A stretch of 64,000 nucleotides of DNA from CAZJKE01 sp964546585 (GTDB lineage: Bacteria > Planctomycetota > Phycisphaerae > Phycisphaerales > SM1A02), in the NCBI GenBank assembly GCA_964546585.1, contig CAZJKE010000008.1:1-64000 (forward strand), read 5' to 3'. Of this stretch, positions 42,647 to 51,546 are shown piece by piece (within the stretch, counting starts at the first letter, position 1; every line of letters begins with the position of its first letter). The position numbers and the translations under genes are program-made. The notes beneath the pieces are model-generated. The model was given only the letters and a program-made list of their open reading frames with translations. It searched no databases and was not told the DNA's origin.

Positions 42647-43780
42647 TCAGTCTTCGATCAGTTCGACATTGGCTCGCGGAACGATAACACGCTCGCCGGA
42701 TTCAAGGGCAACTTTGAGAACACGAGCCTTGGAACCGGAGCCAAGCACGGTCGGCTCGTTGGGCAACCCAGCGACCTCGCCGATCACACCAAACCACGGA
42801 TCGCGGATCACGCGGACCGACCGACCTATTTCCAGGAGCCCTGCCTGGCGGTGACCATCACTTTCTGCGATCTGTAATTCCTTGCCCGACAATGGGATAA
42901 GAATTTCTGGCCGCATGACACCCGCGCGAATCTGCGTAGCGCCATTGACTGAGGCCTCGCTTCCTTCGTGCTGGCAGAGGAGTTCGTAGGATCGGCGGGC
43001 CATGCCGATGTCACCAAAGCCTTCGGTGACGACCAGTGTGATGCCCTTCTGCTCGGAGCCCGTAATAGCAACGCCAAGGTCGTAGCCAAGGAACTCCCTG
43101 AGATCCTGATCGTCGATCCCGCCGCTCATCAGTGCGGCAATGCCGATCGACACGGCCCTTTCGATGGCCGCGTCGGTCATGCGGCCGCCACCGACCACAA
43201 CGCATCCTTTCATGTCCTCCGTGAGAAGATCCGGCGTGAGGGGTTGGTCGTGTTCGCTGCAGGCGATCTTGATAGGACCACATGTTTCACCGCCAATGCC
43301 GAAGATGCCTTGCACGAAACAGACCTCAGCCTCGACCACACAGCCGTGTTCGGGCATGACATCCGTCACAGTGCCCGAGACATACGCTCGTACCTGCACG
43401 GGAATGTCCGAACCGCGAATGATGAGTTGCCCGGTGACTGGTGAGATTGTCTCAATCGTGCCCGCATACTTCGAATGCACAATACGGCGAAACATGACCC
43501 CGAACAGCCCCTTCGTCTCAGCGATGACATCACCCACCGCAATGACATCGCCTTCTTTCTTCTTCATGCACTCGACAACATCCTTCGGTGGCATGGCCAA
43601 CATGTTGGCCATGTTCATCGGGAAGATATCGCCGGGCATGAATGTCTCGGCCACAATGTCATCGGCCTGTACCGCATCGCCCTTCTCAACAAGAACGGTT
43701 CCGGCGATCGGAAGCCTCCGCTCTACGCTGTGCGAAATGCGGGGTGTAACCAAGAGTCCAGGGGTGTATGCATGTGCCAT
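42647..43780 (-). CDS. Double-barrel protein with C-terminal KOW-like domain
   Basis: A 377-residue soluble protein. I used ATG 43780; a TTG inside mutL (43804) is possible. The N-terminal 160 residues hold two half-motifs like biotinyl/barrel-sandwich hybrids: PIAGTVLVEKGDAVQADDIV and SKYAGTIETISPVTGQLIIR. A central alpha/beta part (GCVVVGGGRMTDAAIERA, GVAITGSEQKGITLVVTEGF) follows, then a KOW/SH3-like end with VRVIRDPWFGVIGEVAGLP and ERVIVPRANVELIE. It is always next to the GlmL-like gene here and probably its partner. Enzymatic function is unknown. Confidence 0.7.
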   Translation of the reverse strand: MAHAYTPGLLVTPRISHSVERRLPIAGTVLVEKGDAVQADDIVAETFMPGDIFPMNMANMLAMPPKDVVECMKKKEGDVIAVGDVIAETKGLFGVMFRRIVHSKYAGTIETISPVTGQLIIRGSDIPVQVRAYVSGTVTDVMPEHGCVVEAEVCFVQGIFGIGGETCGPIKIACSEHDQPLTPDLLTEDMKGCVVVGGGRMTDAAIERAVSIGIAALMSGGIDDQDLREFLGYDLGVAITGSEQKGITLVVTEGFGDIGMARRSYELLCQHEGSEASVNGATQIRAGVMRPEILIPLSGKELQIAESDGHRQAGLLEIGRSVRVIRDPWFGVIGEVAGLPNEPTVLGSGSKARVLKVALESGERVIVPRANVELIED

Positions 43781-43800
43781 GGGCCTGTCATCCTGTCCCG

Positions 43801-45633
43801 TCAACTTGCGGCGAGACTGGCCTCCTCTTTCGAATAAACCTCCATTGCCTCATACCATTGGTTCAGCGACTCTCTGCACGCATCGCGGTCATCCGGCAAC
43901 TTCAGCGGCCGCCCACGGCCATCGAGAATGAGACCCACGGTGCCACCGCGGACTTCCGCTTCGACGCGGTTGCCCGGTCCCGCGCCGACATTCAGGCCTC
44001 TCGAGGGCTCGATGATGATGGTCGCCGTCTCGTCCAGTCCCAGCGGGAGCAACTTCAACTCGCCGAATTCGATGGTCCCTCGTTCATGCAGCGTCTCGCC
44101 GGTAATGGTGTAGGTAAAGCACGGCTTGCCGGCCTTACCCTCACCCTTTGCGGCAACACACGTGCCCAGGTAGATCAGGCAGTCGCGCTCAAACACCTGT
44201 GATGCCGCCTCGGGATGCACTGTGGCCAGCACGCCAAGGTGCGGCATCATGAAGATCGAATCCTTTGCAAGGGCAGTGACACCTTCAGGCTGGAATGCAT
44301 CGATCAACATCAACGCAGTCTGGTGCATGCGAGGTGCGTGGGAAAGGACGCCGCCGGATGCGACCAACAGGTCGAGTTTCATGTTGTTGACGATGGTCTG
44401 ACCACTCGACTGCTGGCTGAAGGTGTCGCCCACCGTCCGCTGCTGCTGTACACCCTTGAGCGTCGTCGCGAACTCCTTGTGCTGCTGATAGGCAAGACGC
44501 AGCGCCTCGCGTGCAACAGCCTGCTCGAAGACCAACGCCTCTCGCGACTGCGGAATGGTCGTCGGGCGAATCATCTTGTTCTTGACACGGTTTCGCAGTT
44601 CCCCCTCATCCATGTCGAAGTGCACCCATCGCAGGACCCTTGCCATCGTGGCCTCGGCGCACACATTGGAAATCGAATAACTCATGCCCAGGTTGGCGCT
44701 GACCGTTCGGTTGAATGTCTCGTCAAAGACGCTGAAGACATCCGTCGTTGCGCCTCCGATGTCAACGCCAACCACATTGATGTTGTTCTTCCGAGCAATC
44801 GTCTGAAGAATGTCGCCTACCGCACCAGGCGTGGGCATGATGGGGGCGTCCGTCCATTCCATGAGTTTGTCGTAGCCCGGGGCATGCGCCATGACATGCT
44901 CAAGGAACACATCGTGAATCTTGTCTCTTGCCGGGCCGAGGTTCTCTCGCTCCAACACAGGTCGGAGATTCTCGACAACGCCGAGGTCAATCCAATCCTC
45001 CTCCAGCGTCCGTGTCACTTCGTCCGCGGCATCCGCATTCCCCGCGTAGATGATTGGCATTTCATATTCGCTGCCGAATCGTGGCTGAGGTTTGGCCGGT
45101 GCGATGAGTTCCGCCAGTTGCACCACCTTTTCGGTCGTGCCGCCGTCCGTTCCACCGCTGAGAAGAATCATGTCCGGACGCAATTCACGAATCCGTTGGA
45201 TTTGTTCGTGCGGCCGACGCTTGTCGTTGGAGGAAATGACATCCATGACGATGGCACCGGCCCCAAGCGCTGCCCGCTTTGCGCTGGCGGCAGTCATCTC
45301 GGCAATGACGCCCGCGACCATCATCTGAAGGCCGCCACCTGCGCTGGAAGTTGAAATGTAGAGGTCGCACCCCTCAGTTTCGGTCGCCGGTTGAATGATG
45401 CGGCCGTCGTCACCCACCAGTCGCCGCTCGGCAAGTTCTCCGACCTCCGTAACCGCGTTGGCCACGCCGATCGTAACATTGGCAAAGGGCTTCTCGACCG
45501 TCGTCGGTGCCTCGCCGCGGTGCGTCTGGCGGTAGGTGCCATCAACCTTCTGAATCAGGATGGCCTTCGTCGTGGTACTGCCACAATCGGTGGCCAGAAC
45601 GACGTTGATCTTGTCTGGATCAATGGTGCTCAT
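43801..45633 (-). CDS. GlmL/MutL-family ATPase-like protein (ASKHA fold)
   Basis: A 610-residue protein of the GlmL (MutL) family, the actin/Hsp70/hexokinase-like relatives of the glutamate mutase accessory protein. Nucleotide loops are visible: ATDCGSTTTKAILIQ (phosphate 1), STSSAGGGLQMMVAG, MILLSGGTDGGTTE, VVGVDIGGATTDVFSV (phosphate 2) and LDLLVASGGVLSHA (adenosine). In Clostridium GlmL accompanies the B12-dependent glutamate mutase GlmES, but no mutase gene is present here. Instead it is coupled (ATGA) to a 112-residue gene and followed by membrane genes. Probable role: ATP-driven chaperone or regulator of the membrane complex. Confidence 0.88.
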   Translation of the reverse strand: MSTIDPDKINVVLATDCGSTTTKAILIQKVDGTYRQTHRGEAPTTVEKPFANVTIGVANAVTEVGELAERRLVGDDGRIIQPATETEGCDLYISTSSAGGGLQMMVAGVIAEMTAASAKRAALGAGAIVMDVISSNDKRRPHEQIQRIRELRPDMILLSGGTDGGTTEKVVQLAELIAPAKPQPRFGSEYEMPIIYAGNADAADEVTRTLEEDWIDLGVVENLRPVLERENLGPARDKIHDVFLEHVMAHAPGYDKLMEWTDAPIMPTPGAVGDILQTIARKNNINVVGVDIGGATTDVFSVFDETFNRTVSANLGMSYSISNVCAEATMARVLRWVHFDMDEGELRNRVKNKMIRPTTIPQSREALVFEQAVAREALRLAYQQHKEFATTLKGVQQQRTVGDTFSQQSSGQTIVNNMKLDLLVASGGVLSHAPRMHQTALMLIDAFQPEGVTALAKDSIFMMPHLGVLATVHPEAASQVFERDCLIYLGTCVAAKGEGKAGKPCFTYTITGETLHERGTIEFGELKLLPLGLDETATIIIEPSRGLNVGAGPGNRVEAEVRGGTVGLILDGRGRPLKLPDDRDACRESLNQWYEAMEVYSKEEASLAAS

Positions 45634-45968
45634 TCGTTGGTTCCGCTCTTCTCCTGCTCTGCTTCAAGTTCGTCAATACGATCGCGGATCCATTCGATCG
45701 AACCGCGCCGCTCAAGATACTCCGCGACATGTTTCCATCCTTCAGCCGGCACAAAGGCGGAGATCATGGGGTGAAAAAACTGCATCGTCTGTGATCCAAT
45801 GAAGTTCAGCGGCCTGCACATTTCGAGGGCTGCGGTGGCGGGCATGGCCATCTTTCTACGAACGATGCCTCGGCAGAGCATGTCCAGCGACTCCTGTTGC
45901 ACCGGTGTTGGCTCGGCTGGACCCGGCGCATCTACTGCAAACGCATTTCGGATCCATGTCCGCTTCAC
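45630..45968 (-). CDS. Small hypothetical protein of the GlmL cluster
   Basis: A 112-residue helical protein starting at GTG 45968 (GTGA overlap with the upstream gene) and ending in ATGA overlap with mutL. Residues 20-65 (QESLDMLCRGIVRRKMAMPA and LEMCRPLNFIGSQTMQFFHP) look amphipathic with hydrophobic patches, followed by SIEWIRDRIDELEAEQEK, a charged C-terminal helix. No family recognised. Its tight coupling marks it as part of the complex. Confidence 0.65.
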   Translation of the reverse strand: MKRTWIRNAFAVDAPGPAEPTPVQQESLDMLCRGIVRRKMAMPATAALEMCRPLNFIGSQTMQFFHPMISAFVPAEGWKHVAEYLERRGSIEWIRDRIDELEAEQEKSGTNE

Positions 45969-46429
45969 GCCAGGGACTCCGACAGATGGCTGCGGATCGC
46001 AGCGATCGTCTCAGCCGGTTCCTCCGGGAGAATGATCGGCATACCTCTGAACGTGTCCCATATCGAGGGCTTCCGGCGACGGGAAAGGAAACCGCTTTCA
46101 CCAACCACCACAAACCGCTTGACCTCGGGCCATGTGAATCGCACCCGCCGCAGCGGGTAGCGAGCGGTGATGCCCTCATCGTCGATTCTGAAACTGCTGG
46201 GGAAGAAGAAGATGCTCTGCGTACCAACCAGCACTGCGATCATGATGATCGCGGTTGGAATGTTGACGGTGAGCCCGAGGAGGGACACCAACGCGATGCA
46301 GGTGACTGCAAAGGCTGCCTTCCAAGGATGTCGCCGCGCGGGGCAGGCCCGCCATTGCAGAGACGACCCATGCCGACATGAATTGTGGACGGTTGCCGTA
46401 TCCATTGGGGAAGCAGCGTAGCGTATCAC
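45965..46429 (-). CDS. Small membrane protein with PH-like domain
   Basis: A 154-residue protein. Start is GTG 46429 (GTGA overlap with birA) or ATG 46405. Two hydrophobic spans (AAFAVTCIALVSLLGLTV and AIIMIAVLVGTQSIFFF) precede a cytoplasmic domain with SSFRIDDEGITARYPLRRVR and FTWPEVKRFVVVGE, the pattern of a bacterial PH-like (bPH) domain. It would sit in the inner membrane. It links birA to the GlmL cluster on one transcript. Confidence 0.6.
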   Translation of the reverse strand: MIRYAASPMDTATVHNSCRHGSSLQWRACPARRHPWKAAFAVTCIALVSLLGLTVNIPTAIIMIAVLVGTQSIFFFPSSFRIDDEGITARYPLRRVRFTWPEVKRFVVVGESGFLSRRRKPSIWDTFRGMPIILPEEPAETIAAIRSHLSESLA

Positions 46430-47133
46430 GATCCGTGGACAATGGTGGTCGTTTCAAGAGGCAGAAACCGCATGCCCAGATCGGTCCGTACCTGCAATCC
46501 CATCCTCGGGTCAATGGCCTCGATGCGACCCTCAACGACCTCGCCGCCGACTTGGAGTTGCTGCAAGGTGCCGCTCAGCACATCCCGCCTTGACCACGCC
46601 GCCGATACCTCCCGCTCAGCCCGATCGGGGACAGCGAGCAGCCTGCGGGTGATCTGCGCCCCAACCACCCATGGCTCCAGGGACACGCCGACCTGGGCGA
46701 GACTGATGGCACGATTCTCCAGATGAGGCGGCCACGATCGTTGCAGCACATTCATGCCCACACCCGTGAGGAACAAGCCACCCCGCTGTTCGATGAGGAT
46801 CCCCGCGAGCTTCCGCCCATGCACAACGATGTCGTTGGGCCATGCAATGCCGGCATGCTCCACCCAGTGCTCGGCGGCCTCCGCCACTGCAACCGCCGCA
46901 GCAACGGCGTCGATGCTCAGCATGGCAAGAGTGATCGCAACTCCTTCTCCGTCCGGGTCGTGCCACACTCGACCACGGCGACCCCGTCCGGCCGGTTGCC
47001 GCAGTGCAACAACGACATCACCGTGGGCGGCCACCTGAATGTCCTGGGTTGATGCTGTCTCTTCCAGAACGGTGACATGGCCGATCCCCTCAATCGCCGA
47101 CAAGGCATCACGCCAGGCATCGGCGGTGTTCAC
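46426..47133 (-). CDS. birA: Biotin-[acetyl-CoA carboxylase] ligase
   Basis: A 235-residue ligase attaching biotin to the AccB carrier. The adenylate loop GRGRRGRVWHDP (49-60) and WPNDIVVHGRKLAGILIE (98 on, catalytic Lys108) are clear. It has no N-terminal helix-turn-helix, so it is a monofunctional enzyme, not a BirA repressor. It starts at GTG 47133 in GTGA overlap with nadC. Its product feeds fatty acid synthesis encoded further down the same run. Confidence 0.93.
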   Translation of the reverse strand: MNTADAWRDALSAIEGIGHVTVLEETASTQDIQVAAHGDVVVALRQPAGRGRRGRVWHDPDGEGVAITLAMLSIDAVAAAVAVAEAAEHWVEHAGIAWPNDIVVHGRKLAGILIEQRGGLFLTGVGMNVLQRSWPPHLENRAISLAQVGVSLEPWVVGAQITRRLLAVPDRAEREVSAAWSRRDVLSGTLQQLQVGGEVVEGRIEAIDPRMGLQVRTDLGMRFLPLETTTIVHGS

Positions 47134-48026
47134 TGCGACGCACTCGCATCAAGGGAGATGTCAAGCCATGGCGCTCCATGGGTCAACGAACCGACCGCGA
47201 TGCGGTCGACGCCAGTTTGGGCAACCTCCCGCGCACTTGCGAGCGTGATTCCCCCGGATGCCTCAAGAAGAACACCTGGACTTCGGTCACTTCGAATGCC
47301 AACGCAGGTCGCAAGATTCTCAAGCGACATGTTGTCCAGCAGCACGATGTCCACATCGAGGTCGAGCACCATGTCCAGTTGATCAATCGTATCGACCTCC
47401 ACTTCCACGAAGGAAAGTGCGCGGCCGTCGCGTGCTCGAGCGATTGCTCTTCGAAGACGGTCCGGCCAGTCGGTCGTTTCAATCCCGACAAGATGATTGT
47501 CCTTGTAGAGCACGGCGTCATCCAACCCAAGCCGATGCGGCGTGCCGCCGCCGCAGGCAACCGCGTACTTGTCGAATCGTCGCAGTCCGGGGGTCGTCTT
47601 CCGCGTATCGCACACGACGCAATCCAAGCCCGCAACGGCGTCGACACATGCGGCTGTCCGCGTCGCGATGCCACACATGTGTCCAAGGAGATTGAGAACT
47701 GTTCGCTCGACCGCAAGAATATCAAGCAGCTTCCCGGACAGGTCGGACAATCGCTCACCTGCCTCGATCCCGGTGCCATCAGCACATACTGGTTGCATCA
47801 CCGCACCATCGAGCGCGGAAAGACCACGGTGAAGCGGGTCGAGTCCAGCCACCACACCTCTCTGGCGGGCCACGACATCAAAGGACCCGGTTGTGGATTC
47901 GTCGATGATGGAGCGTGAGGTCACATCACACGCATCCAGTCCATCCTCGCCGAGCCATCGCTGAACAGCAGCGACCACATCCTCGGTGGGAAGCAGTCTT
48001 GATGAGCATGCACGCAGATCGATCAT
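47130..48026 (-). CDS. nadC: Nicotinate-nucleotide pyrophosphorylase (quinolinate PRTase)
   Basis: A 298-residue enzyme converting quinolinate and PRPP to nicotinate mononucleotide in NAD synthesis. The motifs CDTRKTTPGLRRFDKYAVACGGG, HRLGLDDAVLYKDNHL and the barrel end LEASGGI are canonical. Its ATG overlaps the kinase gene as ATGA. No nadA or nadB is in the window, but nadK is. Confidence 0.95.
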   Translation of the reverse strand: MIDLRACSSRLLPTEDVVAAVQRWLGEDGLDACDVTSRSIIDESTTGSFDVVARQRGVVAGLDPLHRGLSALDGAVMQPVCADGTGIEAGERLSDLSGKLLDILAVERTVLNLLGHMCGIATRTAACVDAVAGLDCVVCDTRKTTPGLRRFDKYAVACGGGTPHRLGLDDAVLYKDNHLVGIETTDWPDRLRRAIARARDGRALSFVEVEVDTIDQLDMVLDLDVDIVLLDNMSLENLATCVGIRSDRSPGVLLEASGGITLASAREVAQTGVDRIAVGSLTHGAPWLDISLDASASQ

Positions 48027-51000
48027 TGCTCCGAGTTCCCGTTCGCCGAAAGCCGCTCGCCTCGCCGCATCGTGTCAAGAAGGTGAATTATGGGCTGTTC
48101 ACCGCCCACGGCGAGCAGCGTGCCATCCGGAGAGAGAACGGCACACTCAAGTGCCTGTGGGGCATGCAGTGACGCAACCACACCGGGGAGCAAAGTGTCC
48201 CAGAACGTCATTGTGCCGTCACCGGAGATCGTCATGAATCTCCGACCCCCGGGCATCGCAACAATCTCACGAACTGCGCCGCCGGGATTCGTCAGCATGG
48301 CCACGACTGCGCCAGTCTCGACATCCAGGAGATACAACGCACCGTTCAGTGCTGAAGTAACCAGTACCCCCTGCTCCGGAATCAGCGTGATGACCTGCAC
48401 ATCCCCGTCATGTCCATCGTACCGCCATACCTCACTGCCATCGCTGCGATTCCACGCTGAGACTCGATCACCGCTGGTGGCGGTGTATATCTTCTTCCCG
48501 TCGACCGCGACATCAAGCACAATCGCATCCTGCTTCGGCAACTCGATGCCGCGCAGGTCGGTGGCAAGATCCCAGAGCGTCACCGTGCCGTCGTAGGATC
48601 CGCTCACCAGCGTCGTGAAGTCCGGGGCGATCGCCATTGCAGAAACCTGCGCGGTGTGCGATCCAATTGTCGTAGGCGGTGATTCCGAGTCAAGCCTCCA
48701 GACCTTGATGGTTCCCGCTGTATCTCCAGTAGCGATGCGTCCGCGGTTCGCGGCAACAAGAGCGGTCAACTCATGGATGCCCTCGGTGCGATGATCGCGA
48801 ATCTCTCCGGTTGCAAGATCAAACTCCCGGACACCGGTGTCAAGCTCCGATGTGGCGACAAGATGCCAAGGATCAATGAAGGTCATGGCGGTCGCCGGCA
48901 GTCGGCCGTTCATTCGCACCGACTCGGGAGGAGGCGGGCTCGTTATCCACCACCGAAGCATGCCATCGCGGCCAAGAGACAACACTTGCCGATCATCCAG
49001 CGCTGTAATCGACCATGCGAGATCGCCATGCCCACGCAACACATCCACTGGCGAGAGATCCTGGCTCGACCAGATGCGAATGTCTCCGTCTTCGCCCGCC
49101 GACGCGATGAATGCGCCAGACACTGTCAGTGCGAGAATGTCGCCGGCGTGCCCGGTTGCAACTGCGACCTGCTCGCCTTCGCCGATATCCCAGAGCCGAA
49201 CAACATCGTCGCCACCGCCGGATGCAAGCCGGTCGCTGGAAACGAAACGGAGCGTACGAACGGCAGACCCGTGTCGACCGATGACCTGCGGCAAGGTGTC
49301 TCCTTGCAGTGGCATCACTCGTACTGAACCGTCGCCTCCGCCAATGGCAAGCCAATGCCCTGTCGGATCAACCGCCAGTGCCTGCACGAGTCCTCCCTGA
49401 TCGGGCAGTGAGCGGGCCAACGCTCCATCCTCAGACCAGATGCGAACAACACGATCACTGTGACCAGTCGCGAATCCATCCGGCAGCATGACGATCGACT
49501 CGACGGAAGGTCCGCTTGCGACCAGCGTCGTCATGCCGCCTGATGTTGGCAGGATTTCTGCGATCTGGCCGGTCGTTGTTCCAATGAGGAGTGCCTCGCC
49601 GTTGGGGCTCCACGCCATTGCCTGCACCCGCGCCGGAAGCATGATATCGCGTATGGATGCGCCGAGGTTGTCCAGGATCGCAAGCCTGCCGCCGTCAAAT
49701 GCAACGGCAATGTGGTTGGGCCCGTTCGCGGCGAGTGCTGTCGGGCGGTCTCCAATCAACCACTGTCGGTAGGACTGGTCCACCTGTGCCTGCAGGTGCC
49801 GCCACTCCCAACCACGATCTGCCTTCTCCGTCCCCGCCAGATGTACTCGCGCCGAGTCCCATGCCTCGCCCGCAATCGCCGCCTGTGCAGCGCCAAGCGT
49901 CGCCGCGTATGCCCGCTGCTCAGCAACAAGTCGCGCCGACTGGGTTTCCGCGAGGGCCTCTTCCGTCTCTTGCCGCCTCGCCTCCGCTTCCAACAGGCCC
50001 CAGGCCAGTCCGGCAACGCCAAGTATGACGGCTGCGGCGGCCAACACGGACAGCCGGAAAACAACGGCGTTTCTCTTGGCATACAGGCGGAGTCGATGCC
50101 ACCGAGCGGCTGGTTGTGCCAGAACGGGACGGTAATTCAGGTACCGCCGAATGTCGTTGGCGAACGCCGCGACCGAGTCGTACCGCTGCGACCGTTCCTT
50201 GGCGAGCGCCTTGAGCACGACCTGGTCGAGATCCGATGGGAAATCCGGATCCAAATCGTGCGGAGGTACCGGCGGCTGCTCGCGGATAACCTGCGGCGCC
50301 TTGTAGACCGGCATCCCGTGAAGGACATAGGGAAGCCGATCGAGCAGGAGTTGATACAGCATGACGCCCAGCGAGTAGACATCGGTGCGTACATCCACAT
50401 CGTGCGGATCGTCGCCGCACTGTTCCGGGCTCGTCCATTGCAGCGTTCCGACAAATCGTTGTTCTTCGGCGATGGATGTCGTGACCTGCATGTCGATGTT
50501 GACCGGCAGCGCGACGCCCCAGTCGATGACCTTCGGTTGTCCGTCGGCCGCCACAATGACATTGGTTGGCTTGATGTCCCGATGAATAATGCCGCGGCTG
50601 TGCCCAAACTGCACTGCGTCGCAGACGCGAAGCATCAACTCCAACCGATGTCGTCGATCGAATTCGTGCTCGTTGGCGTAGTCGGTCAGGGACTGGCCGC
50701 CGGAAACAAGTTCCATGACGAAGTAAGGGACGTCCGCACCATCGTGGGATGCGGTACCCGCCTCCAGGATTCTCGCGATGCCGGGGTGCTGCAACCGGCC
50801 AAGTACTTCGCCTTCCAGTTCGAACCTTCGCAGAACCGATGGCGTCATCACCGTTGACTTGATGATCTTGATGGCAACCGTGCGGTACGGATGCTGTTGA
50901 CGAGCCTCATACACGCCGCCCATGCCACCGGAGCCTATAAGGCGAATGATCTCGTATTGGCCGACCCGCTTGCCGACCCAGTCGTCTCGCTGAACTGGTG

Positions 51001-51115
51001 AATCCTGCTGCAGCCATGCCCGGCTCTCCTCCGCGCCGGGAGTCGTTTCCGCAAGCGGATCCGACGGCGGTTCGCCATGCGGGAAGTCCGCTGTCGTTTC
51101 GGGCTCTTCGCTCAT
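48023..51115 (-). CDS. Ser/Thr protein kinase with transmembrane span and WD40 repeats
   Basis: A 1030-residue receptor-like kinase. Kinase domain (about 50-315): GSGGMGGVYEA and AIKIIK (ATP lysine), GIIHRDIKPTNVIV, and IDWGVALP, where the usual DFG reads DWG; then LQWTSPEQCG. A membrane span (LSVLAAAAVILGVAGLAWGL) follows a basic stretch, a short coiled coil (AEARRQETEEALAETQSARL), then about twelve WD40-like blades to the end (LWDIGEGEQ, IWSSQDLSP, LWDLATDLR). This architecture, kinase inside and propeller outside, is common in planctomycetes. It heads nadC; I chose ATG 51115 over an upstream frame start. Confidence 0.9.
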   Translation of the reverse strand: MSEEPETTADFPHGEPPSDPLAETTPGAEESRAWLQQDSPVQRDDWVGKRVGQYEIIRLIGSGGMGGVYEARQQHPYRTVAIKIIKSTVMTPSVLRRFELEGEVLGRLQHPGIARILEAGTASHDGADVPYFVMELVSGGQSLTDYANEHEFDRRHRLELMLRVCDAVQFGHSRGIIHRDIKPTNVIVAADGQPKVIDWGVALPVNIDMQVTTSIAEEQRFVGTLQWTSPEQCGDDPHDVDVRTDVYSLGVMLYQLLLDRLPYVLHGMPVYKAPQVIREQPPVPPHDLDPDFPSDLDQVVLKALAKERSQRYDSVAAFANDIRRYLNYRPVLAQPAARWHRLRLYAKRNAVVFRLSVLAAAAVILGVAGLAWGLLEAEARRQETEEALAETQSARLVAEQRAYAATLGAAQAAIAGEAWDSARVHLAGTEKADRGWEWRHLQAQVDQSYRQWLIGDRPTALAANGPNHIAVAFDGGRLAILDNLGASIRDIMLPARVQAMAWSPNGEALLIGTTTGQIAEILPTSGGMTTLVASGPSVESIVMLPDGFATGHSDRVVRIWSEDGALARSLPDQGGLVQALAVDPTGHWLAIGGGDGSVRVMPLQGDTLPQVIGRHGSAVRTLRFVSSDRLASGGGDDVVRLWDIGEGEQVAVATGHAGDILALTVSGAFIASAGEDGDIRIWSSQDLSPVDVLRGHGDLAWSITALDDRQVLSLGRDGMLRWWITSPPPPESVRMNGRLPATAMTFIDPWHLVATSELDTGVREFDLATGEIRDHRTEGIHELTALVAANRGRIATGDTAGTIKVWRLDSESPPTTIGSHTAQVSAMAIAPDFTTLVSGSYDGTVTLWDLATDLRGIELPKQDAIVLDVAVDGKKIYTATSGDRVSAWNRSDGSEVWRYDGHDGDVQVITLIPEQGVLVTSALNGALYLLDVETGAVVAMLTNPGGAVREIVAMPGGRRFMTISGDGTMTFWDTLLPGVVASLHAPQALECAVLSPDGTLLAVGGEQPIIHLLDTMRRGERLSANGNSEQ

Positions 51116-51135
51116 CCCCCCATCATACGGTGGGG

Positions 51136-51546
51136 TCAATCGGGCATTTCCGCTTGAATCGCCAAAGCAAGTGCCTCCCCATCAGCCAGTTCCGAAGGCT
51201 TCCAGCTCATTTGCAAGCCGCTCTCGTCTTCGTACTTGGGAATGATGTGGAAGTGGACATGAAACACCGCCTGATGTGCGTCGGCACCATTGTTCTGGAG
51301 GATGTTGTACGCCGCTGCGCCAGTGGCGGCGACGACTGCAGATGCAACCTTTACCAGCGCACGCCCCAATGCAGCGCCAGATTCCTCCGAGAGGTCGTGC
51401 ATGAACGCGGCGCTTTCTCGCGGGATGACGAGGACATGTCCACGGCTCAGCGGTGCTACATCCAGGAACGCAAGCACATGTTCATCCTCGTACACCTTGT
51501 GACACGGGATTTCTCCGTCAAGAATTTTCTCGAAGATCGTGGTCAT
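51136..51546 (-). CDS. HIT-family nucleotide-binding protein
   Basis: A 136-residue histidine-triad protein. The motif HVHFHIIP gives the triad His96, His98, His100. N-terminal FEKILDGEIPCHKVYEDEHV and LDVAPLSRGHVLVIP fit the HinT/Fhit-like branch that hydrolyses nucleoside phosphoramidates or dinucleoside polyphosphates. ATG 51546 overlaps the ppdK stop as ATGA; the frame is open further upstream inside ppdK but without reason. Confidence 0.92.
   Translation of the reverse strand: MTTIFEKILDGEIPCHKVYEDEHVLAFLDVAPLSRGHVLVIPRESAAFMHDLSEESGAALGRALVKVASAVVAATGAAAYNILQNNGADAHQAVFHVHFHIIPKYEDESGLQMSWKPSELADGEALALAIQAEMPD

Noticed and set aside
44215..45354. 379-residue plus-strand open frame opposite the GlmL-like gene
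   Set aside because: Antisense to clear ASKHA motifs; no domain of its own.
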